Notes: generated from the sequence alone by a model not told the origin. A stretch of 64,000 bases of DNA from Halodurantibacterium flavum (GCF_042681825.1 NZ_JBHUGH010000002.1:310001-374000); one strand, 5' to 3'. Counted from the stretch's first letter, positions 51,472 through 59,958 are shown. Made by a program: numbers and translations.

Positions 51472-52197
51472 GTGGGACGGGAAAGCTGGAAAGAGGTCAG
51501 GGATTCGCTTGCCGCCCGGATCGAGCGTGGCGAGCTGCTGCCGGGGGCGCAGCTGCCCGTGGAGCCGGCGCTTTGCGCGGAATTCGGCGTGGGCCGCCAT
51601 TCCCTGCGCCGCGCGATCCGTGAACTGGCCCTGGAGGGCAAGCTGCGGGTCGTGCAGGGCGCCGGCACCTTCATCCAGAACGCCCCTCTCATCACCTATC
51701 ACATCGGGCGGCGCACGCGGTTTCGCCAGAACCTGCGCGATCAGGGGGTGACGCCATCGGGCGAACATCTGGCGCATGAGATCCTGCCCGCCCCCGCCCA
51801 TGTCGCCGAAGAACTGCGGGTGGACCCCGGCGCGGCGCTGCACCGGGTCATCCGGCGCGGGCTGGCCGATGGCGTGCCGATCAGCCTGGGCATCGGCTGG
51901 CACCGCGTCGACCGCTTTCCCGATCTGGGGGAACGGCGCGCCGCCGGTGTCTCGGTCTCGGACATCTATCGCGACCACGGCATCCCCGACTACTTCCGCA
52001 AGCGCACCACGATCTTTACCCGCCGCCCCACCCCGGAAGAGGCCGCGCTGCTGAGCCAGCATGGCGAAAGCCCGGTGCTGGTCGTCACCAAGGTCGATGT
52101 GGCGCCCGATGACCATGTGATCGGCTTTTCCGAGGCCGTCTGGGCGGGCGACCGGGTCAAGTTCAGCCTCGACCAGGGGGGACGTGACGATGACTGA
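51472..52197 (+). CDS. phnF: GntR/HutC family regulator of phosphonate genes
   Basis: The product has 241 residues from a GTG with AAAGGTG upstream. The winged helix is WKEVRDSLAARIERGELLPG and GVGRHSLRRAIRELALEGKL, followed by the UTRA ligand domain (TRFRQNLRDQGVTPSGEHLA, IDYFRK-like region, VVTKVDVAPDDHVIGFSEAV). This is the typical PhnF architecture and the first gene of the phn run. Its stop overlaps phnG. It probably represses both phnF-M and phnC-E through the matched palindromes at 51445 and 58026. Confidence 0.88.
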   Translation: MGRESWKEVRDSLAARIERGELLPGAQLPVEPALCAEFGVGRHSLRRAIRELALEGKLRVVQGAGTFIQNAPLITYHIGRRTRFRQNLRDQGVTPSGEHLAHEILPAPAHVAEELRVDPGAALHRVIRRGLADGVPISLGIGWHRVDRFPDLGERRAAGVSVSDIYRDHGIPDYFRKRTTIFTRRPTPEEAALLSQHGESPVLVVTKVDVAPDDHVIGFSEAVWAGDRVKFSLDQGGRDDD

Positions 52198-52606
52198 CCA
52201 TGGCAGGCTGCTGGACGTCCTGGCCCGGGCCGAGGCCGATGCGATCAAGGCGCTGGCCGAGGATCTTTTGCCCCGGCTGGGGGATGTCGAGGTGCTGAGT
52301 TCGCGCACCGGGCTGGTGATGCAGCCGGCCCGCGACCCGGTGGCCGAGGTCGATTTTCATCTGGGCGAGGTTCTGGTCGCCGAGGCGCATATCCGCGCCG
52401 CCGGGACCGAGGGCTATGGCATGACGCTGGGCCGCGATCTGGAACGGTCGATGGCGATGGCGGTCTGCGATGCGGCCTGGTCCTCGGGGCTTGGCCAAGC
52501 CGAGGTCGCGGCCTTTGCCGAACGGGCGGCCACGGCACAGGCCGAAGCCGATGCCGCGATGCTGCGGGCGATCGAGGCCACCCGCGTGGACATGGAGACC
52601 TTCTGA
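52190..52606 (+). CDS. phnG: C-P lyase complex subunit PhnG
   Basis: The product has 138 residues from the ATG at 52190 (GGGGGA seven bases upstream), overlapping phnF. It keeps the family pattern RTGLVMQPARDPVAEVDFHL, GEVLVAEAHI and TLGRDLERSMAMAVCDAAW, but the usual GTGxxFxLGE segment is altered to VAEVDFHLGE. PhnG forms the core complex with PhnH, PhnI and PhnJ and, with PhnI, PhnH and PhnL, supports transfer of the substrate onto the ribose of ATP. The stop and the phnH start share one base. Confidence 0.82.
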   Translation: MTDHGRLLDVLARAEADAIKALAEDLLPRLGDVEVLSSRTGLVMQPARDPVAEVDFHLGEVLVAEAHIRAAGTEGYGMTLGRDLERSMAMAVCDAAWSSGLGQAEVAAFAERAATAQAEADAAMLRAIEATRVDMETF

Positions 52607-53202
52607 TGCTTTCGCCCGACCTGACGCCTGCGCCGCAGGAAACCCGCGTGGCGCCCCCCGAAATGAGCCGGGAAGAGGCGCGCGACACCGCCACCTATGA
52701 GGCGCTGCTCTGGGCCTTTGCCCGCCCCGGCCTTGTGCGGGACCTTCCGGTGGTACCGGACGCCCCCGCCGAACCCGCGATGGCGTTGATCCTTGCGGCG
52801 CTGATCGACCGGGAATGTCGCGTGATGACCGACGATCCGGTGCTGGCGGCGCAGGCGCGGCAGGCGGGCGCGGCCATCGTTCCCGCGCCCGAGGCCGACC
52901 ATGCCTTTGTCGCGGGCGACGCGGCGCTGCGTGTCCTGCCGGACCTGCCCACCGGGTCCGCCCTTTATCCCGACGCGGGCGCGACGCTGGTGATCGCCGC
53001 CCCGATCGGGCGTGGCAGGGAATTGCGGTTGCAGGGACCGGGGGTCGAACCGGGTGGCGTCACGCTGCGGCTGGGGCTTGCGCCCGGCTTCGTGGCGGCG
53101 CGGGCGCGGGCGATCCGCTACCCCGCCGGGATCGATATTCTGGTGGTCGAGGGGCGCCGCGTCGTGGCGCTGCCCCGATCCACCCTGCTGGAGGAAATCT
53201 GA
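52606..53202 (+). CDS. phnH: C-P lyase complex subunit PhnH
   Basis: The product has 198 residues, normal for PhnH. Segments recognised are EARDTATYEALLWAFARPGL near the N-terminus, AALIDRECRVMTDDPVLAAQ, and the C-terminal YPAGIDILVVEGRRVVALPR typical of the family (GVDxxLVxxxxVxxLPR). PhnH is the structural dimer partner in the PhnGHIJ core. It shares single-base overlaps with phnG and phnI. Confidence 0.85.
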   Translation: MLSPDLTPAPQETRVAPPEMSREEARDTATYEALLWAFARPGLVRDLPVVPDAPAEPAMALILAALIDRECRVMTDDPVLAAQARQAGAAIVPAPEADHAFVAGDAALRVLPDLPTGSALYPDAGATLVIAAPIGRGRELRLQGPGVEPGGVTLRLGLAPGFVAARARAIRYPAGIDILVVEGRRVVALPRSTLLEEI

Positions 53203-54353
53203 TGGCCTATGTGGCGACACGCGGCGGCGAACGCGCGATAGTCGAGGCCGAGCGGCTCTATCGCGCGGGTCTGGGCCCCATCGACCGGTCGCGGGTGGAA
53301 ACCGTGGGCGCGGCCCTGCCGATGCTGATCGACCGCGTGATGGGCGAGGCCTCGCTTTACGCGCCCGACCTTGCGGCGCTGGCCCTCACGCAGGCGGGCG
53401 GCGACCTTTATGAGGCGGTCCTGTTGCTGCGGGCCTGGCGCACGACCCAAGCCCGGCTGGCGGTGGCAGAGCCCGCGCGCCCCGAAGACCAGATCGTGCA
53501 TCGCCGCATCTCGGCCGCGTTCAAGGATGTGCCGGGCGGGCAGGTGCTGGGGCCGACGCTCGATTATTCGCACCGGCTGCTGGAAACCGGCGTGCTGCAG
53601 GGGGTGCCGTTCCACCCCGCCCCGCCGGAACCCGCCGCGCGGCCCGCGCAGGCCCGCCGCCCCTCGGTCGCGGCCTGGGAAAAGGCGAACGGGCTGGTGG
53701 CCGCGGTCACGCCGCCGTCCGCGCCGGTCGCGCCCGACGCCATCCCCGACCTGACGCGCGAGCCGATGCTGTTTCCGGCCCACCGCGCGCACCGGCTGCA
53801 GGCGCTGGCGCGGGCCGATACGGGCGGGGTGCTCGCGCTCGGATATTCCGCGATGCGCGGCTATGGCAGCGACCACCCGACGGTGAACGAACTGCGCCTG
53901 TCGGAAATCGAGGTCCGGGTGAAACACCCGCTTGGCACGACCTTTTCCGCCGGCCGCATCCGGATGAGCCAGGCCGAGGTCGTGTCCAAGAAGGGCGAGC
54001 AACTGACGCTCGGCTTTTGCGCGACCTTCGGCTGGAACGAGGTCAAGGCCATTGCCGGCGCGACGCTCGACCTAAATGCCGCGGGTGCGGCCAAGGGATC
54101 GCCGGTGGAGGAGGAATTTTTCCTTTACCATACCGAGCCGGTCGAGGCCTCGGGGTTCTGCATCCACCTCAAGCTGCCGCATTACGTTACCTTCCAGTCC
54201 TCGCTCGATGCGATGCGGGATGCGCGGCGGAAACGGGCTGCTGCGGACGCGGGGGTAGCGGGGACGGGGGTAGCGGGGGCGGGGGCCGCCAACGAACGTG
54301 CCGACGAACAGGATGGCGCGGCGGACCATGGCACGGAAAGGGAAATCGCATGA
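53202..54353 (+). CDS. phnI: C-P lyase complex subunit PhnI (nucleosidase/transferase)
   Basis: The product has 383 residues. It begins MAYVATRGGERAIVEAERLY and contains RRISAAFKDVPGGQVLGPTL, DYSHRLLETG and ALGYSAMRGYGSDHPTVNEL. The zinc-binding segment at the PhnI-PhnJ interface is kept: HLKLPHYVTF with His322 and His327 (H328 and H333 in E. coli). With ATP it makes a ribose-1-phosphonate triphosphate and frees adenine. The tail after residue 340 is an extra Ala/Gly-rich stretch with a small repeat (GVAGTGVAGAGA) and acidic residues, longer than in E. coli. Confidence 0.88.
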   Translation: MAYVATRGGERAIVEAERLYRAGLGPIDRSRVETVGAALPMLIDRVMGEASLYAPDLAALALTQAGGDLYEAVLLLRAWRTTQARLAVAEPARPEDQIVHRRISAAFKDVPGGQVLGPTLDYSHRLLETGVLQGVPFHPAPPEPAARPAQARRPSVAAWEKANGLVAAVTPPSAPVAPDAIPDLTREPMLFPAHRAHRLQALARADTGGVLALGYSAMRGYGSDHPTVNELRLSEIEVRVKHPLGTTFSAGRIRMSQAEVVSKKGEQLTLGFCATFGWNEVKAIAGATLDLNAAGAAKGSPVEEEFFLYHTEPVEASGFCIHLKLPHYVTFQSSLDAMRDARRKRAAADAGVAGTGVAGAGAANERADEQDGAADHGTEREIA

Positions 54354-55264
54354 CGCTCGCATCGCTCACGCGGCCCTGGGCGCCGATGTCCTACGGGTTT
54401 CTCGATGCCTCGGCCCGGCGCGAGATCCGGCGCAAGACGCTCAAGGCCATCGCGGTGCCCGGCTGTCAGATGCCCTATGCCAGCCGCGAGGTGCCGATCG
54501 CGCGCGGCTGGGGTACGGGCGGGTTGCAGGTCACGCTGACGCTGATCCGGCCCGAAAGCCGCGTCAAGGTCATCGACCAGGGCGCCGACGATTCCGTCAA
54601 TGCGGCCTCGTTGCGGCGGTTTCTGGCGCGGGTGTCCGGCGCGACCGGCACCCCCGACACGACCCGGGCCACAATAATCCAGAGCCGCCACCGCATCCCC
54701 GAGGAACGCCTGCGCGAGGACCAGATCCTTGTGCTGCAGGTGCCGAACCCCGAACCCCTGCGCCCGGTCGAGCCGAACATGTCGGTCGCGCGCCAGATGC
54801 ATGCCGATGCCGATTACAGCCGGTTGTGGCTGATCCTTTACGAACAGATCGTGCGGTCCGGCCGCGTGATGCAGGGCGCGAGCTATCCCGCGCTGGTTAA
54901 CGGGCGGCATGTGATGACGCCCTCGCCCATCCCGCGCTGGGACCTGCCCAAACTGCATATGGCGCGGCATCTGACGATCCTGTCGGCGGGGCGGGAAAAG
55001 CGCATCCATGCGGTGCCGCCCTTTACCCGGGTCGAGCCGCTGGTCTTTTCCGACGTGCCCTACCGGGTCGAGGATCATGCGGGCCTGACCTGCGACCGGT
55101 CCGGCCTGCGCGGCTATTTCATGAACGAGATCCCGCAGGAGGATGGCAGCAGCACGCACGAACTTTCGGACAGCCATCTGGGGATCAAGGCGATCCACCG
55201 GGCCGAAGGGTCGGGCGCGGGACCCGCGGAAACATGGTATCAGGACGGGGAGTTCCGGCAATGA
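54350..55264 (+). CDS. phnJ: PhnJ homologue lacking the iron-sulfur cysteines
   Basis: The product has 304 residues and aligns to PhnJ from start to stop: YGFLDASARREIRRKTLKAI, VPGCQMP with Gly38 at the glycyl/thiyl position (Gly32 in E. coli), GWGTGGLQVTLTLI, VIDQGADDSVNAASLRRF and REKRIHAVPPFTRVEPLVF. Canonical PhnJ holds a [4Fe-4S] cluster through CxxC, C and C near the end. Here that region reads LTCDRSGLRGYFMNEIPQED, then HELSDSHLG: only C248 remains, with Ser251, Leu272 and Gly278 at the other three positions. It cannot bind a normal radical-SAM cluster. The frame is intact and both ends overlap phnI and phnK, so this is not a sequencing break. Confidence 0.85.
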   Translation: MTLASLTRPWAPMSYGFLDASARREIRRKTLKAIAVPGCQMPYASREVPIARGWGTGGLQVTLTLIRPESRVKVIDQGADDSVNAASLRRFLARVSGATGTPDTTRATIIQSRHRIPEERLREDQILVLQVPNPEPLRPVEPNMSVARQMHADADYSRLWLILYEQIVRSGRVMQGASYPALVNGRHVMTPSPIPRWDLPKLHMARHLTILSAGREKRIHAVPPFTRVEPLVFSDVPYRVEDHAGLTCDRSGLRGYFMNEIPQEDGSSTHELSDSHLGIKAIHRAEGSGAGPAETWYQDGEFRQ

Positions 55265-56076
55265 TCGCGGCCCAGACGCTCGGCGCGCACCTTGACGACC
55301 CCCGCCTGACGGAGACGCCGCCGCTGCTCCGGATGCAGGGGATCAGCCACAGTTATGGCACGGTCACGGCGCTGGCCGATGTGGGCGCGACCGTCTTTCC
55401 CGGCGAGGTGCTGGGCATCGTCGGGGAAAGCGGATCGGGCAAATCGACCCTGCTGCGGATGATGAACCTGGAGGAAACGCCGGCCCGGGGGCAGTATTCG
55501 CTCGCCCTGCCGGGATTGCCCGCGAACCTCTTCATGCTGGACCGGCAGGCCCGTCGCGACCTGCGCGCCCGCCAGATCGGCATCGTCTATCAGAACCCGC
55601 ATCTGGGGCTTCTGATGCGCAATTCGTCGTCGGGCAATGTGGCGGAACGGCTGCTGGTCGCGGGGGAACGCAGCTTTCACACCCTCCGGGATCGCGCGGC
55701 CGAGGCGCTGGCCGCGTCCGAATTCCCGCTGGACCGGATGGACGCGCCGCCGGTCGTGCTGTCGGGGGGGATGCAGCAGCGGGTGCAACTGGCCAAGGCC
55801 ATCGCGCTGGAACCGGCGCTCTTGCTGCTCGATGAACCGACGACGGGCCTTGATGTCAGCGTGCAGGCGCTGGTTCTCGACACGCTCAAGCGGTTGCAGC
55901 GGGAACGGACGATCACGATGGTCATCGTCAGCCACGATCTGGGTGTGATCCGCGCCATGGCCGACCGGGTGATGGTGATGCGCCGGGGCCGGGTGGTCGA
56001 AGAGGGGCTGGTCGATCAGGTCTTTCACGATCCCCAGCACGAATACACCCAGACCCTTGTTCATGCCCGGCTGTGA
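55261..56076 (+). CDS. phnK: C-P lyase-associated ABC protein PhnK
   Basis: The product has 271 residues. Walker A is GESGSGKST, the signature LSGGMQQRVQLAKA (PhnK-type GGMQQR), and Walker B LLLLDEPTTGLDVSVQ, followed by MVIVSHDLGVIRAMADRV. The GIVYQNPHLGLLMRNSSSGN block corresponds to the PhnK insertion that meets the PhnJ interface. PhnK binds the PhnGHIJ core at PhnJ and drives conformational opening with PhnL. The ATG overlaps the phnJ stop. Confidence 0.88.
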   Translation: MIAAQTLGAHLDDPRLTETPPLLRMQGISHSYGTVTALADVGATVFPGEVLGIVGESGSGKSTLLRMMNLEETPARGQYSLALPGLPANLFMLDRQARRDLRARQIGIVYQNPHLGLLMRNSSSGNVAERLLVAGERSFHTLRDRAAEALAASEFPLDRMDAPPVVLSGGMQQRVQLAKAIALEPALLLLDEPTTGLDVSVQALVLDTLKRLQRERTITMVIVSHDLGVIRAMADRVMVMRRGRVVEEGLVDQVFHDPQHEYTQTLVHARL

Positions 56077-56085
56077 GGTGACGCG

Positions 56086-56820
56086 ATGACGATGACAGAA
56101 ATGCCGGCCGAGGGTGCGTCGCCCGTCCTTGACGTGCGGGGGCTGACGAAATCCTTCCACATGCACCATCTGGGCCAGCGGCTCGACCCGTTCCGCGATG
56201 TCAGCTTTGCCGTGGGGCAGGGCGAATTCCTGCTGCTGCGCGGCCCGAACGGGGTGGGGAAATCGACGCTCTTGCGCACGATCTACCGCACCTGCCTGCC
56301 CGAAAGCGGCGCGGTGATCTTTGCCTCGCGCCGCGGGGCGGTGGACCTTGCGCGCGCCGCGGATGTGGATGTGGCGCTGCTGCGGCGGGACGAAATCGGC
56401 TTTGTCACGCAGTTTCTGACCGCGCGGCCCCGCGTCGCGGCCGAGGATATCGTGGCCGAACCGCTGCGCCGATTGGGGCGCCCTGCGTCCGAGGCGCTGG
56501 AGGAGGCGCGGCACTGGCTTTCGGCCTTCGGGGTCAAGCGCGATCTCTGGCGGGCCTATCCCACCACGTTTTCGGGCGGCGAACAGCAAAAGGTGAACCT
56601 GGCGCGCGCGCTCATCCTGCCGCCCCGGCTGCTGTTGCTGGATGAACCGACCGCCTCGCTCGATGCGGGGGCGCGGGCGGCGCTGGTCGCGCGGCTTGCG
56701 GAACTGAAACATGCGGGCGTCGCGATGATCGGCGTCTTTCACCACCCGGGCGATGTCGAGACGCTGATCGACCGGGTGATCGACCTTGGCCGGAAGGAGG
56801 TTTCCGATGTGGCTGTCTGA
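56086..56820 (+). CDS. phnL: C-P lyase-associated ABC protein PhnL
   Basis: The product has 244 residues. Walker A is GPNGVGKST, then GFVTQFLTARPRVAAEDIVA (the PhnL-style QFL motif), signature FSGGEQQKVNLARA and Walker B LLLLDEPTASLDAGAR, ending IGVFHHPGDVETLIDRVIDL. PhnL stacks on PhnK to form the ATPase pair of the C-P lyase machine. The gap of nine bases after phnK and overlap with phnM keep it in the operon. Confidence 0.9.
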   Translation: MTMTEMPAEGASPVLDVRGLTKSFHMHHLGQRLDPFRDVSFAVGQGEFLLLRGPNGVGKSTLLRTIYRTCLPESGAVIFASRRGAVDLARAADVDVALLRRDEIGFVTQFLTARPRVAAEDIVAEPLRRLGRPASEALEEARHWLSAFGVKRDLWRAYPTTFSGGEQQKVNLARALILPPRLLLLDEPTASLDAGARAALVARLAELKHAGVAMIGVFHHPGDVETLIDRVIDLGRKEVSDVAV

Positions 56821-57976
56821 CTTCAGGATCGTGCTGGAAGACCGCGTGATCGAGCGCGGATCGGTCCGGGTGCAGGACGGGCGTATCGCCGAGATCGCCG
56901 AACGCCCCGTTCCCGGTGCCGCGCGCGAGGGCGACGGGCTGATGCTGTTGCCGGGCTTCATCGACCTGCATGGCGACATGATCGAGCGCGAGGTCGAGCC
57001 GCGCCCGAATGTCCGGATGCCGATGGAACTGGGCCTGCGCGACCTTGACCGGCGGCTCAAGGTGGCGGGCGTCACCACGGGCTTTGCCGCCGTCAGCTTT
57101 CACCCCGGCAGCGCCTACGGGCATATGCGCAGCTATGACCATACCAAGGCGATGCTGCGCGCGTTGCAGGAAATGCGCCCCGCCCTGTCGGTCGATCACC
57201 GCGTCCATGCCCGGTTCGAGGTGACCTTCCCGAACGCGCTGGCCGTGGTCGAGGAACTGATCGCCGAAGGGATCGTCGATCTGGTCTCGCTGACCGATCA
57301 CACGCCGGGGCAGGGGCAGTATCGCGACCTCGAACGCCATATCGCCACGGTCGCGCGCAACAATGGCCTGACCGAGGATGAGGCCCGCGCCGAGGTGCGC
57401 CGCCGCATCGCGCAAAAGACCGAAGGCGCGGGCGACCTGGCGGCCACGCTGCAACGGATCGCAAGCGTCTGTGCCGGGCGCGGGATCGCCATCGCGAGCC
57501 ATGACGACGACACGCCCGCCAAGGTCGCGCTGATGCAGGGGCTTGGCGCCTCGATCAGTGAATTTCCCGTGACGCCCGAGGCCGCCGAGGCCGCCCGCGC
57601 CCGGGGCATGTTCACGGTCATGGGCGCGCCGAACGCGCTGCGGGGCGAAAGCTACTCCGGCAACCTTTCGGCGCGCGAGGCGCATCGGCAGGGGCGGCTG
57701 GATATCCTGGCGGCCGATTACCACCCCTCGGCGATCCTGCCGGCGGTACTGGTGCTGGCGCAGGCCGACCCGGACGGGATCGCGGGGGCCGCGCGGCTTG
57801 CCACCGCCAACCCCGCCCGCGCGATCGGGCTGCAGGACCGGGGCCGGATCGCGCCGGGCCTGCGCGCCGATCTGGTCATCGCCGATCCGCAGGGCGTGGG
57901 GCATGTGCGCGCCACCTTCTGCAACGGGCGTGAGGTCTTTGCCGACGGGACGGTGCGCGGGCGCGTCGCCGCCTGA
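56807..57976 (+). CDS. phnM: Ribose-1-phosphonate triphosphate diphosphatase PhnM
   Basis: The product has 389 residues; AAGGAGG lies just before the ATG. It has the amidohydrolase fold with the metal motif LPGFIDLHGDMIEREVEPRP (His55, Asp57, Glu60), the PhnM signature VSLTDHTPGQGQYRDLERHI, the ASHDDDTPAKVALM block and a C-terminal IAPGLRADLVIADPQG strand. PhnM removes pyrophosphate from the ribose-1-phosphonate 5-triphosphate. That it is kept implies that a PhnI-type ribosyl product is still made, whatever PhnJ does. It is the last gene before the transport genes. Confidence 0.88.
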   Translation: MWLSDFRIVLEDRVIERGSVRVQDGRIAEIAERPVPGAAREGDGLMLLPGFIDLHGDMIEREVEPRPNVRMPMELGLRDLDRRLKVAGVTTGFAAVSFHPGSAYGHMRSYDHTKAMLRALQEMRPALSVDHRVHARFEVTFPNALAVVEELIAEGIVDLVSLTDHTPGQGQYRDLERHIATVARNNGLTEDEARAEVRRRIAQKTEGAGDLAATLQRIASVCAGRGIAIASHDDDTPAKVALMQGLGASISEFPVTPEAAEAARARGMFTVMGAPNALRGESYSGNLSAREAHRQGRLDILAADYHPSAILPAVLVLAQADPDGIAGAARLATANPARAIGLQDRGRIAPGLRADLVIADPQGVGHVRATFCNGREVFADGTVRGRVAA

Positions 57977-58025
57977 GCGGGTGCGCCGCGACGTCCCCAA
58001 GGCGTCGCACAGATGTCATCGAGAA

Positions 58026-58039
58026 TTCATTCGAATGAA
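58026..58039. promoter_or_regulatory. PhnF operator candidate (phnC side), perfect palindrome
   Basis: TTCATTCGAATGAA is a perfect 14-bp palindrome 35 bases before the phnC start. Its near-copy before phnF (51445-51458) supports a common regulator. It implies that phnCDEE is a second transcription unit. Confidence 0.65.
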
Positions 58040-58074
58040 AGTGCCATGTTACCGGCCCAAAGGATAAAGAGCCC

Positions 58075-58881
58075 ATGGAACAGCAGCACCTCATACTGAC
58101 CGATCTTTCCCGTAGCTTTGGCGCGACGAAGGCGGTCGACCGCGTGACACTCGACATCCCGCCGGGGCAGTTCGTGGGCATCATCGGCCCGTCCGGCGCG
58201 GGAAAATCCACGATGCTGCGCCTGATCAACCGGCTGGTCGAGCCGACCGGGGGCAGCATCCATCACGGCGCGACCGACGTGACCGCCTTGCGGGGCCGCG
58301 CGCTGCGGCAGTGGCGGCGCGACTGCGCGATGATCTTTCAGCAGTTCAACCTGATCGAGCGGCTGGACGTCCTGACCAATGTGCTGACGGGGCGGCTGGC
58401 CGAACACGGGTTCTTCAGTTCCATGGCGATGCGGTTCAGCGATGCCGAACGCGCCATGGCGATCCGGGCGCTGGAACGCCTGGACCTCGTGCCGCAGGCG
58501 CTCAAGCGGGCAGGGGCGCTGTCGGGCGGACAACAGCAGCGCGTGGCGATCGCCAAGGCGCTGCTGCAACGACCCCGGATCATGCTGGCGGACGAACCGA
58601 TCGCCAGTCTCGACCCGGGCAACGCGACCCGCGTGATGGAGGCGCTGCGCAGCATCAACCGTGACGACGGTCTGACGGTGCTGGTGAACCTGCACACGCT
58701 GGATACGGCCCGGGCCTATTGCCACCGGATCGTGGCGATGCGCTTTGGCCGCATCATGTTCGACGGCACGCCCGCACAGCTGACCCCGGATGTCGTGCGC
58801 GACATCTATGGCAGCGAGGGGCTGGCCCATTTCGACGAGGGCGTCACATCGACTGCCGCCCGCGTTCCCGCCCTTGCCTGA
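58075..58881 (+). CDS. phnC: Phosphonate ABC transporter ATPase
   Basis: The product has 268 residues. Walker A is GPSGAGKST, then MIFQQFNLIERLDVLTNVLT (typical of PhnC), signature LSGGQQQRVAIAKA and Walker B IMLADEPIASLDPGNATRV, with NLHTLDTARAYCHRIVAMRF. It energises import of phosphonates or other C-P or phosphate compounds by the PhnE pair. It begins the second half of the locus after a 98-base gap that holds the palindrome. Confidence 0.9.
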   Translation: MEQQHLILTDLSRSFGATKAVDRVTLDIPPGQFVGIIGPSGAGKSTMLRLINRLVEPTGGSIHHGATDVTALRGRALRQWRRDCAMIFQQFNLIERLDVLTNVLTGRLAEHGFFSSMAMRFSDAERAMAIRALERLDLVPQALKRAGALSGGQQQRVAIAKALLQRPRIMLADEPIASLDPGNATRVMEALRSINRDDGLTVLVNLHTLDTARAYCHRIVAMRFGRIMFDGTPAQLTPDVVRDIYGSEGLAHFDEGVTSTAARVPALA

Positions 58882-58983
58882 CCTTCCCCCCGGTTGAAAC
58901 CGCCGGGCGAGGCGCCCGGACCCAGCCGGAACGCCCCTGGCCACCCTTGGGCAAGACCCACCCCAACCCACCCGGAGATCACA

Positions 58984-59919
58984 ATGAAACGCGTATTCAC
59001 CATGGGCCTTTCGGCCCTGCTGGCGACGTCTGCCCTGGCGCCTGTTCTTGCACAGGACGCCCAGGACTGGACGCAGGACTATCAGATCATCCGCTTCGGC
59101 ATCCTGTCGGGCGAAAACGAGCAGGACCGCATCATGCGCTACACCCCGCTCGAACAGTATCTGGAACGCGAACTGGGCGTCGAGGTCGAGATCTTTTCGG
59201 CTAACAACTATGACGGCGTGGTGCAGGCGCTGGCCGCGAACCAGATCGAGTTCGCCTTTCTCGGGTCATCGGCCTATGCGGCGGCCTATACCGAAACCGG
59301 CGGTGGCGTGCGGCCGCTGTTCGTGGCGCAAAGCGCCGACGGGTCCACGGGCTATTACTCGATCATCGTGACGCGCTGCGACAGCGGGCTGGACAGCCTT
59401 GCCGATCTGGAGGGCCGCGTGCTGGCCTTTGCCGATCCCGACAGCACCAGCGGCTATGCCGTCCCCTATTACAACCTGGTCGAACGTGAGGGCATCACGC
59501 CCGAGAGCTATTTCGCCGCGACGCCGTTTTCGGGCAGCCACGAGGCGGGCGTGCAGGCCGTCGTCAACGGCACCTTCGATGCCGCCGCCACCTATCAGGA
59601 CAGTGACATCAACGGCATCCCGCAGCGCATGGTGCGCAAGGGCATGATCGAGGCGGGCAGCGTCTGCAAGATCTGGGAATCGCCGGAAATCACCTCGGGG
59701 CCTTTCACGGCGCGCGCCAATCTGCCGGCTGGTCTGGTCGAGGACATGACCCGCGTGATGATGGCCTTCCCCGAGGCCGAGCCCGAATCCTTTGCCGCCG
59801 TGCGCGGCACCGTCGCCGAGGATGAAAACCCGACGGTCGGCTACATGGAGGTCGATCACGACCGCTATCAGTGGATCATCGACATGCGGGAATGGCTGCG
59901 CCAGAAGCGCCGCAGCTGA
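58984..59919 (+). CDS. phnD: Phosphonate ABC transporter binding protein
   Basis: The product has 311 residues with a signal peptide (MKRVFTMGLSALLATSALAP, then VLAQDAQ), so it is periplasmic. The PhnD core is visible: IIRFGILSGENEQDRIMRYT, FAFLGSSAYAAAYTE, the phosphonate-binding turn ADPDSTSGYAVPYYNL and FSGSHEAGVQAVVNG. GGAG precedes the ATG. It delivers the substrate to the two PhnE permeases. A strong hairpin follows its stop. Confidence 0.9.
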   Translation: MKRVFTMGLSALLATSALAPVLAQDAQDWTQDYQIIRFGILSGENEQDRIMRYTPLEQYLERELGVEVEIFSANNYDGVVQALAANQIEFAFLGSSAYAAAYTETGGGVRPLFVAQSADGSTGYYSIIVTRCDSGLDSLADLEGRVLAFADPDSTSGYAVPYYNLVEREGITPESYFAATPFSGSHEAGVQAVVNGTFDAAATYQDSDINGIPQRMVRKGMIEAGSVCKIWESPEITSGPFTARANLPAGLVEDMTRVMMAFPEAEPESFAAVRGTVAEDENPTVGYMEVDHDRYQWIIDMREWLRQKRRS

Positions 59920-59929
59920 CCGCCCGGCC

Positions 59930-59958
59930 CCGGGGCTGCGCATGTGCCGCGGCCCCGG
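59930..59958 (+). terminator. Intercistronic hairpin after phnD
   Basis: CCGGGGCTGCG and CGCGGCCCCGG form an 11-bp stem with one G-U pair and a 7-base loop, 11 bases after the phnD stop and 25 before the next gene. No U-tract; probably protects the phnD message. Confidence 0.6.

Noticed and set aside
54350..55264. A frameshift or early stop explaining the lost PhnJ cysteines
   Set aside because: The frame aligns with PhnJ to its last residues (the SDxxx spacing is kept) and overlaps phnK correctly, so substitutions rather than a shift caused the loss.
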